Shown here piece after piece: positions 1 through 5,319 of a DNA stretch of 5,319 bases. Origin of the DNA: Marinilabiliales bacterium (lineage in GTDB: Bacteria > Bacteroidota > Bacteroidia > Bacteroidales > BM523); contig PKSZ01000571.1 in assembly GCA_002869425.1 (NCBI GenBank), forward strand, positions 1 through 5,319. Reading direction: 5' to 3'. The notes beneath the pieces were generated by a model. The model saw nothing but the letters and a program-made list of their open reading frames with translations, was not told the origin of the DNA and did no database searches. Positions within the stretch are counted from its first letter, which is position 1. Each line of letters starts with the position of its first letter. Made by a program: the position numbers and the translations under genes.

Positions 1-396
1 GCATATCTGGAGGAGGTATATAGCTACATCCATCAGCTTTTTCAAACAAGAAAGAACATAATTTTATGTGGCGATTATAACATTTGCCATAAGCCAATTG
101 ATATTAATCGGCCTGAAAAGCACAAAGGTGTTTCGGGTTTCCTGCCTGAAGAAAGAGAGTGGATGAGTAATTTTTTGGAGCTCGGTTTTATTGATTCTTT
201 CAGGTATTTTCATGAGGAACCGGAAAGATATTCATGGTGGAGTTACAGAGCTCAGTCAAGAGAAAAGAATTTGGGATGGAGGATTGATTACCATATGGTG
301 TCAAAGGCTTTGGAATCCAAACTGGTTGGAGCAGATATTCACAAGGATGTATACCACTCAGACCACTGCCCTGTATCTGTTACATTGGACATATAA
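1..396 (+). CDS. xth: Exodeoxyribonuclease III (xth family AP endonuclease), C-terminal part
   Basis: The frame is open from the first base of the window and ends in TAA, giving 131 residues of an enzyme that is usually about 250-270 long, so roughly the N-terminal half is missing. Visible motifs fit the exonuclease-endonuclease-phosphatase fold of the ExoIII/APE1 family. They are GDYNICH (residues 24-30, with catalytic D25 and N27), LPEEREWM (48-55), SWWSYR (78-83), GWRIDY (92-97, with D96) and the terminal SDHCPV (120-125, with the D121/H122 catalytic pair). The family cleaves the DNA backbone 5' of abasic sites and removes damaged 3' ends in base excision repair, in the cytoplasm, with Mg2+ or Mn2+. 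The protein ends a few residues after SDHCPV, as is usual, so the C-terminus is intact. The ATG at codon 55 is an internal methionine and not the start. The missing N-terminal motifs could not be inspected. Confidence 0.93.
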   Translation, partial: AYLEEVYSYIHQLFQTRKNIILCGDYNICHKPIDINRPEKHKGVSGFLPEEREWMSNFLELGFIDSFRYFHEEPERYSWWSYRAQSREKNLGWRIDYHMVSKALESKLVGADIHKDVYHSDHCPVSVTLDI

Positions 397-542
397 ATCA
401 CTCTGTAGATTCTGTATAAATAATATTTAAATACAATTTCTATGCTGCTTAAATTGTAAAAAATGTAGTATATTTGGTTAAGGGAACTTGTGATGTTGTA
501 AAATATTGAAAGACAGTTGTATTGGTAAATTTGTGAGGATTG
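397..542 (+). other. Non-coding gap between xth and recQ
   Basis: This 146-base AT-rich stretch has no credible gene. It holds two perfect TAnnTTTG elements (469-476 and 526-533), a ten-base AT-only palindrome TATTTAAATA (424-433), and a GAGG purine run (535-538) just before the recQ ATG. No GC-rich stem followed by a T run is visible, so I see no convincing intrinsic terminator for xth. A 70-codon frame on the opposite strand across this region lacks any recognisable protein character and overlaps both flanking genes. Confidence 0.6.
469..476 (+). promoter_or_regulatory. Candidate Bacteroidota -7 promoter element for recQ
   Basis: TATATTTG is a full match to the Bacteroidota primary sigma factor -7 consensus TAnnTTTG and lies about 66 bases before the recQ ATG, a reasonable leader length. 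The -33 TTG is not well placed. The nearest TTG (454-456) is only 12 bases upstream of the element, too close, and only a CTG (445-447) sits near the expected distance. In DNA this AT-rich a chance match is quite possible. If it is real, transcription would begin near 483 and carry recQ and probably the two ABC genes. Confidence 0.35.
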
Positions 543-2732
543 ATGAGTCAAGTTGCAAAAATTGAATTAACAGAGGAGCTTAAAAGGCATTTTGGTTTTA
601 GTACCTTCAAGGGGAATCAGGAACCAATTATAAGAAATGTACTTGCAGGAAATGACACTTTCGTTTTAATGCCAACTGGAGGTGGAAAATCGTTGTGCTA
701 TCAGTTGCCGGCACTTTTGCTGGAAGGAACGGCCATTATTATTTCACCTTTAATCGCTTTGATGAAAAACCAGGTGGATTCCATGCGGAGTTTCAGTATG
801 GATGATGGTGTTGCGCATTTTCTGAATTCATCTCTTACCAAAACGGAAATAATTAAAGTCAAAGAGAATATTATTAATGGAGTTACCAAGCTGTTATATG
901 TAGCACCTGAATCTTTAACTAAGGAAGAAAATATTGAATTTCTTAAGAGGATAAAGATTTCTTTTTATGCAATAGATGAGGCGCATTGTATTTCAGAATG
1001 GGGACATGATTTCAGACCAGAATACAGACGTATTCGACCTATTGTTAATGAAATTGGCCGTGCTCCGATTATTGCCTTAACAGCTACGGCTACACCAAAA
1101 GTTCAGCATGATATCCAGAAAAATCTGGGAATGCTTGAAGCAAGGGTTTACAAATCTTCATTTAACCGCCCTAATCTTTATTACGAAGTTCGTCATAAGG
1201 TGAATGCCACCAAAGAACTTATTAAGTTCATAAAAAACAATTTGGGAAAGTCAGGAATAATTTATTGTCTGAGCAGGAGAAAAGTAGAAGAACTTGCAGA
1301 AACATTGCAGGTGAATGGAATAAAAGCTTTGCCCTATCATGCAGGGATGGATTCAGCTACAAGAACAAGAAATCAGGATATGTTCCTGATGGAAGAGGTG
1401 GATGTTATTGTTGCAACCATAGCGTTTGGTATGGGTATCGATAAACCGGATGTGAGGTTTGTTATACATTATGACATACCCAAAAGCCTTGAAGGTTATT
1501 ATCAGGAAACCGGCCGGGCAGGCAGAGATGGTGGTGAAGGAAAATGTATTACTTTTTATAGTTATAATGATATTCAGAAACTGGAAAAGTTTATGCAGGG
1601 TAAACCAGTTGCTGAGCAGGAAATTGGAAAACAGCTACTCCTTGAGACAGTTACTTATGCAGAATCTTCTGTTTGCAGAAGGAAGCAGCTACTCCACTAT
1701 TTTGGCGAAGATTATCCTGAAGAGAATTGTGAAAATTGTGATAATTGTCTGAATCCAAAAGAGAAGTTTGAAGGTAAAGATTATGTTGTAACTGCGCTTC
1801 AGGCTGTTCTTGACGTAAAAGAAAAGTTTAAAGCAGAGCATATTGCTGATGTATTAGCAGGTAATGCTACCAGTGGTGTGAAATCATATAATCATCATAA
1901 AATTGAAATATTTGGTAAAGGAAAACAGGAAGACAAAAAATTCTGGAATGCTGTTTTAAGACAAGCATTAATAGCAAAATTCTTAAATAAAGATATTGAA
2001 AATTATGGATTACTAAAATTAAGTGATGAAGGAAAAGAATTTATGATTTCTCCTTCTTCATTTATGTTGACTAAAGATCACGACTATGATCAGGTTGACA
2101 ATGACGCAAATATGAAAAATCTGAGCGGAACAAGTACAGTAGATCCAGGTCTTTTCGCATCGTTAAAGGACCCGCGGAAGAAGATTTCAAAGAAGTTGAA
2201 TCTTCCTCCATTTGTTATTTTCCAGGATCCTTCTCTGGAAGATATGGCCATTCAATATCCTGTTACCATGGATGAAATGAAGAATATTGCAGGGGTGGGA
2301 ACAGGTAAAGCTGCTAAGTACGGAAAAGAGTTTATCGAACTAATCCGTAAATACGTTGATGAAAATGAGATTGAACGACCACAGGATATGGTTGTAAAAT
2401 CAGTTGTAAATAAGTCGGGTATTAAGGTGTATATTATTCAGAGCATTGATAGGAAAATGCCTCTGGAAGATATTGCCGATGCAAAAGATCTTACAATGCC
2501 TGAATTACTGACTGAAATAGAAGCCATTATTAATGCAGGGACAAAGCTCAATTTTAATTATTATATTAATGAAGTACTAGACGAAGAGCAACAGGATGAT
2601 TTATACCTGTATTTCAGGGAAGCCGAAACAGAGTCAATTGATGCTGCAATCGAAGAACTTGGAGAGGATGAATATTCCGAAGAACAGATTCGTTTGATGA
2701 GGATTAAGTTTATTTCTGAAATAGGACATTAG
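543..2732 (+). CDS. recQ: ATP-dependent DNA helicase RecQ
   Basis: This is a 3'-to-5' superfamily 2 DNA helicase acting in recombination, replication fork repair and suppression of illegitimate exchange. With the ATG at 543 it has 729 residues. In order it carries motif 0 (FGFSTFKGNQ, 17-26), Walker A MPTGGGKS (43-50), motif Ia SPLIALMKNQ (68-77), DEAH (145-148) with the RecQ aromatic-rich loop ISEWGHDFRPEY just after it (150-161), ALTATATP (178-185), motif V with AFGMGIDKPDV (294-304) and motif VI QETGRAGRD (321-329, arginine finger). The zinc site is four cysteines (378, 396, 399, 402). An RQC winged-helix region follows (about 410-505), then an HRDC domain (about 537-607) with the typical LPPFVIFQD and VGTGKAAKYGKEF stretches. 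The last 120 residues are an acidic extension beyond E. coli RecQ, probably an HTH_40-like domain. A TTG directly precedes the ATG (540). I prefer the ATG, with GAGG at 535-538 as a weak ribosome site. No catalytic residue is missing. Confidence 0.97.
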   Translation: MSQVAKIELTEELKRHFGFSTFKGNQEPIIRNVLAGNDTFVLMPTGGGKSLCYQLPALLLEGTAIIISPLIALMKNQVDSMRSFSMDDGVAHFLNSSLTKTEIIKVKENIINGVTKLLYVAPESLTKEENIEFLKRIKISFYAIDEAHCISEWGHDFRPEYRRIRPIVNEIGRAPIIALTATATPKVQHDIQKNLGMLEARVYKSSFNRPNLYYEVRHKVNATKELIKFIKNNLGKSGIIYCLSRRKVEELAETLQVNGIKALPYHAGMDSATRTRNQDMFLMEEVDVIVATIAFGMGIDKPDVRFVIHYDIPKSLEGYYQETGRAGRDGGEGKCITFYSYNDIQKLEKFMQGKPVAEQEIGKQLLLETVTYAESSVCRRKQLLHYFGEDYPEENCENCDNCLNPKEKFEGKDYVVTALQAVLDVKEKFKAEHIADVLAGNATSGVKSYNHHKIEIFGKGKQEDKKFWNAVLRQALIAKFLNKDIENYGLLKLSDEGKEFMISPSSFMLTKDHDYDQVDNDANMKNLSGTSTVDPGLFASLKDPRKKISKKLNLPPFVIFQDPSLEDMAIQYPVTMDEMKNIAGVGTGKAAKYGKEFIELIRKYVDENEIERPQDMVVKSVVNKSGIKVYIIQSIDRKMPLEDIADAKDLTMPELLTEIEAIINAGTKLNFNYYINEVLDEEQQDDLYLYFREAETESIDAAIEELGEDEYSEEQIRLMRIKFISEIGH

Positions 2733-2740
2733 CTTATATC

Positions 2741-2748
2741 GGGGAAAG
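2741..2748 (+). promoter_or_regulatory. Purine-rich ribosome binding site that supports the TTG start of the ABC ATPase
   Basis: GGGGAAAG lies in the 20-base gap after recQ and ends four bases before the TTG at 2753. The G run is at a normal Shine-Dalgarno distance. The next in-frame ATG falls after Walker A and would destroy the ATPase, so this site and the TTG together fix the start. Confidence 0.5.
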
Positions 2749-2752
2749 ATTT

Positions 2753-3640
2753 TTGAGAGAAGTATTAGAAATACAAAATTTATCAAAAAAGTACGGCAAA
2801 ATAACTGCCGTTAGTAATTTGAACCTTGTGATCAAAGAAGGTGATGTTTGTGGTATTCTAGGCCCAAACGGAAGTGGAAAAACAACAAGCCTGGCAATGA
2901 TCCTGGGAATTGTAAAACCAGATTACGGCAATTATAAGTGGTTTGGCGAATTTTCTTCATCAGATATCAGAAAAAAAATTGGAGCCTTAATTGAAACACC
3001 AAATTTTTATCCCTATATGAGTTTGAAGCGGAATCTGGAGATTGTTGCAAGCATTAAGGGGGTAGATTATTCAGACATTGATAGGGTGCTAAGTCTTGTG
3101 AACTTGTCGGAAAGAAAGAAATCTGATTTTAGTACACTTTCACTGGGAATGAAACAAAGAGTGGCACTGGCATCATTACTGCTGGGAGATCCTGAAATAC
3201 TGGTGTTAGATGAACCTACCAACGGCCTTGATCCAGAAGGTATTGCTGAGGTTAGGAGTATCATTAAACAAGAATCTCAAAAAGGTAAAACCATTATCCT
3301 GGCAAGTCATATCCTGGATGAGGTTGAAAAAGTCTGCTCGCATGTGGCTGTGATGAAGAAGGGTGTATTGATTGCAAACGGAAGAGTAAATGAGCTTCTT
3401 TCATCAGATGACCAGATTATTATTTCCACCGAAAGGATTAGTGATTTGTATGATTTATTGAGTAGGTCCGGAATGACAAGCAAGATAGATCAGCAGGATT
3501 ATGAGTTGATTCTAAATCTTGAAAAAGGTTACACAACTACTATGCTCAATGAGTTTGCATTTAAAAATGGTCATGTTTTATCAAAAATACAGGTAAATAA
3601 AAAGAGTCTTGAGTCACAATTTCTTGAATTGGTGAAATGA
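2753..3640 (+). CDS. ABC transporter ATP-binding subunit (ABC-2 / BcrA-like)
   Basis: This 295-residue cytoplasmic ATPase is the energy subunit of a two-gene ABC exporter. Visible elements are Walker A GPNGSGKTT (37-45), signature LSLGMKQR (129-136), Walker B LVLDEP (150-155, with D153 and catalytic E154), D-loop GLD (158-160) and the switch histidine H186 in ILASHILDE. The Q-loop position reads GALIETPNFYP (77-87), with glutamate in place of the usual glutamine. As I recall this is common in the bacitracin-type (BcrA) branch. Residues beyond about 215 form a C-terminal tail without a recognised domain. The start is TTG: all of the N-terminal strand (EVLEIQNLSKKYG) depends on it and no ATG is available upstream of Walker A. 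It lies 20 bases after recQ and overlaps the permease gene by four bases (ATGA), so translational coupling with the permease is likely. The substrate is unknown. Antibiotic or peptide export, or lipid-related roles, are all possible for this family. Confidence 0.93.
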   Translation: MREVLEIQNLSKKYGKITAVSNLNLVIKEGDVCGILGPNGSGKTTSLAMILGIVKPDYGNYKWFGEFSSSDIRKKIGALIETPNFYPYMSLKRNLEIVASIKGVDYSDIDRVLSLVNLSERKKSDFSTLSLGMKQRVALASLLLGDPEILVLDEPTNGLDPEGIAEVRSIIKQESQKGKTIILASHILDEVEKVCSHVAVMKKGVLIANGRVNELLSSDDQIIISTERISDLYDLLSRSGMTSKIDQQDYELILNLEKGYTTTMLNEFAFKNGHVLSKIQVNKKSLESQFLELVK

Positions 3641-4455
3641 TTAGATTGCTGAAAATAGAATTAAAGAAAGCGTTTTCATTCAATGGTTTTTGGGTGATTC
3701 TGGGGATTCATGCGGGATTATTCATTTTGGTAAGTGTACTCTTATCCAATATTTCGTTTGGTGAAAACATGGTTCTTGGACAGTATTTTGCTTTTGGAGA
3801 AGTCTGGAATTCTATTACATGGCTGGCAAGTTGGTTTAATATTTTATTAGGAATTCTTGTTATCATAATGATTGGTAATGAATTTCATTTCAGAACATTT
3901 CGGCAACATGTAATTGATGGTTTATCTAAAAGCAATGTCTTTGCTGGCAAAGCATTGTTGATCGCAGTGTTGGCAGTCTATGGTTTGATGCTGGTGCTAC
4001 TATCATCATTAATTTATGGCTCTATATTTACAGTTGGAGAAAGTTTCGAATTAATTCTTCAGAATAGTTACTTTTTGGCAATATTTTTTCTTCAGGCATT
4101 GGGTTATATGTCTTTTGCCATGATGATTATTATTCTGATCAGAAACACAGGCTTGTCGATTTTAGCTTTTATTTTGTATATGCTGATTGTAGAATCTATT
4201 ATTGGTTCATTTTTTCATGATAAAATATCCACTTTCTTCCCAGGTAAAATTATTTCGTCCTTAACACCAATGCCCGATTTTATACAGTTTTCAGCACAAC
4301 CACAAATGACTGGATCAATGGCCGGGGCGCAATATCGAACAGCACCGTCAACCGGTTTTGAATTGGGTATGACAGAACATTTGCTGATGGCCGGTTTTTA
4401 CATTGTTATATTCTGGTTGTTGAGTATATGGATCGTAAGGAAGAGGGATTTGTAG
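3637..4455 (+). CDS. ABC-2 type transporter permease
   Basis: This 272-residue inner-membrane protein has about six predicted membrane helices: near 16-36, 60-80, 104-131, 143-168, 172-193 and 247-267. The cytoplasmic segment NEFHFRTFRQHVIDGLSKSN (81-100), followed by GK, matches the coupling region of the ABC-2 permease family, where NE-x4-T-x-RQ followed by DGLS and then GK recurs. The N-terminus begins with a short amphipathic stretch (MIRLLKIELKKAF), as in BcrB-like and NosY-like permeases. The largest loop (about 194-246) lies between helices 5 and 6 and contains several prolines and glutamines, but no motif I recognise. Its ATG lies within the final codons of the ATPase gene (ATGA overlap), so the two are co-translated and presumably assemble as a 2+2 complex. 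The stop lies one base from the stop of the opposing metal transporter gene. The substrate cannot be told from sequence. Confidence 0.9.
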   Translation: MIRLLKIELKKAFSFNGFWVILGIHAGLFILVSVLLSNISFGENMVLGQYFAFGEVWNSITWLASWFNILLGILVIIMIGNEFHFRTFRQHVIDGLSKSNVFAGKALLIAVLAVYGLMLVLLSSLIYGSIFTVGESFELILQNSYFLAIFFLQALGYMSFAMMIIILIRNTGLSILAFILYMLIVESIIGSFFHDKISTFFPGKIISSLTPMPDFIQFSAQPQMTGSMAGAQYRTAPSTGFELGMTEHLLMAGFYIVIFWLLSIWIVRKRDL

Positions 4456-4456
4456 A

Positions 4457-5319
4457 TTATACCATCCAAAGGCTTAAAAATCCGACAATTAATCCGACCA
4501 ACATATTAATCGCTTTCATAACCAAAAAGCTTTTCTTAGATTCTGCAAATAGAGGTAAGGATCCATGGCCATCCTGTACAATGCTGTTAGCCAGTAGAAT
4601 ACCTAGTGGTATGCTGCCATTAAAAAACAATGTTACAAAAATTAAGTGGGGGCCAGATTCAGGAATCAGTCCAATTAGAACTGCCAATATCAGAAGAAAG
4701 TATTTGTTATTGTCTACCCATTCATTCAAATTAATGTAGTTCATTAATATTGAGATGAATGCCAGTGCACCGAGTGTCCATAAAAATATTTTCAGGAAAT
4801 GACCTTTAATTACATGTCCCCATAAATGTTCTTGTAAAAAATGATTGGGAACCAGAATAACAATAAGCAAAGCCACACCTGATGTAATTAAAAAAGTTAT
4901 GTTGATCCAGTTCCATTTGCTGTCTTCATCAGAATGATGAGTTTCCTTTGTCTGTGCTACTGCCTCAGCATGATCATGATGAAGGTTTGTTTGAGCATGG
5001 ATTTCATGATTTGTAACTGTGGGCATTGCTTTCAAATGATCATGTTGGTGATGATGTCCCAGCTGAGAACTGAAAAGACCAAAAATAAAAACCAAGAGGC
5101 CAAAAATAAGTATGGCCCGGGGAAAACTTATCTTTCTGAAATTTTCTTTTAAGTTTATTGTATTTGATCCTTTACAGCATTCTTCCTCGTGCAAAGGAAA
5201 TTTGTAGCTTTTAAAAGCATTAAATTTTTTATTCTTCACAAAGAGATTGATAATCAGGCCTGTTGTAACTGCAATTCCAAATGAGACAGCTGTTATAATT
5301 AGGGCTGTTTCGGGTATCA
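4457..5319 (-). CDS. Putative manganese/heavy-metal transporter (ArsP_2-like), N-terminus missing
   Basis: The frame ends at TAA (complement of 4457-4459) and stays open to the right edge, so the gene is cut at its 5' end. Complete codons begin at 5317, giving 286 visible residues. The GTG at 5239 is in frame but is not the likely start, because the 26 residues before it form a hydrophobic helix (starting IPETALIITAVSFG). The C-terminal part carries stretches I recognise from the putative manganese transporter / ArsP_2 (PF11449) family: HLWGHVIKGHFLKIFLWT (about 164-181), IPESGPHLIFVTLF (about 218-231) and SIVQDGHGSLPLFAES (about 245-260). I count about seven membrane segments in the visible part. 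A loop at about 87-130 holds 12 histidines plus several aspartates and glutamates, and an earlier loop has HEEECCKG (43-50), both plausible metal-binding sites. The likely role is metal movement, probably export, across the inner membrane. The metal is uncertain; manganese and arsenic have both been attached to the family name. It is convergent with the ABC operon. Confidence 0.82.
   Translation of the reverse strand, partial: IPETALIITAVSFGIAVTTGLIINLFVKNKKFNAFKSYKFPLHEEECCKGSNTINLKENFRKISFPRAILIFGLLVFIFGLFSSQLGHHHQHDHLKAMPTVTNHEIHAQTNLHHDHAEAVAQTKETHHSDEDSKWNWINITFLITSGVALLIVILVPNHFLQEHLWGHVIKGHFLKIFLWTLGALAFISILMNYINLNEWVDNNKYFLLILAVLIGLIPESGPHLIFVTLFFNGSIPLGILLANSIVQDGHGSLPLFAESKKSFLVMKAINMLVGLIVGFLSLWMV

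Noticed and set aside
424..433. TATTTAAATA palindrome as an operator or terminator after xth
   Set aside because: It is AT-only and short, as expected by chance in such AT-rich DNA, and is not followed by a stem or T run.
339..551. 70-codon minus-strand open frame across the xth-recQ gap
   Set aside because: It overlaps the conserved xth C-terminus and the recQ start, has a low-complexity Tyr/Ile/Asn composition expected from AT-rich DNA, and has no motif.
1459..1752. 97-codon plus-strand open frame within recQ
   Set aside because: It is out of frame inside the helicase motif V/VI and zinc-site region, whose in-frame reading is fully conserved.
4525..4534. AAAAGCTTTT palindrome as a bidirectional terminator for the convergent genes
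   Set aside because: It has no loop, is weak in GC, and lies within the conserved SLPLFAESKKSF coding region of the transporter. It is better explained by codon sequence.
4428..4739. 103-codon plus-strand open frame after the permease
   Set aside because: It lies antisense over the C-terminal part of the metal transporter, overlaps the permease end, and its translation has no recognisable protein features. The opposite strand has a clear family match.
4934..5152. 72-codon plus-strand open frame rich in Met and Cys
   Set aside because: The composition is the antisense of the His-rich transporter loop (CAT/CAC codons read backwards), so it is a shadow of the real gene.
5237..5239. GTG as the start of the metal transporter
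   Set aside because: The frame stays open upstream to the window edge and encodes a hydrophobic membrane helix, so the gene starts beyond the window.

Overview
The window looks like ordinary chromosome from an AT-rich member of the Bacteroidota. The evidence is the AT-biased codon use, the roughly 730-residue RecQ with a long C-terminal extension, two perfect matches to the Bacteroidota -7 promoter element TAnnTTTG upstream of recQ, and the overall look of the proteins. This placement is an inference and was not checked by any search. I saw no mobile element, RNA gene, CRISPR array, integrase, tandem repeat or other sign of recent transfer.

Layout. Positions 1-396 (+) hold the C-terminal half of an exodeoxyribonuclease III family enzyme, cut by the window start. 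A 146-base non-coding stretch (397-542) follows, with candidate promoter elements. Positions 543-2732 (+) encode a complete RecQ helicase. After 20 bases comes the ATP-binding subunit of a small ABC-2 type transporter (2753-3640, TTG start). Its stop overlaps the start of the matching six-helix permease (3637-4455) in an ATGA junction. On the opposite strand, 4457 to the right edge encodes most of a multi-membrane-span, histidine-rich metal transporter of the ArsP_2 / putative manganese transporter type. Its N-terminus lies beyond the window. The permease stop and the transporter stop are separated by a single base.

How the genes relate. The first two genes are both DNA repair functions (AP-site/3'-end processing and recombination helicase). 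recQ and the ABC pair are spaced like one transcription unit. A functional link between RecQ and the transporter is not evident and may be only positional. The ABC ATPase and permease surely work together as an exporter-type complex with an unknown substrate. The convergent metal transporter is an independent unit.

I did not find an undescribed system here. The most interesting items are the histidine-rich, CC-containing loop of the metal transporter, the RecQ C-terminal extension, and the very tight convergent gene ends.
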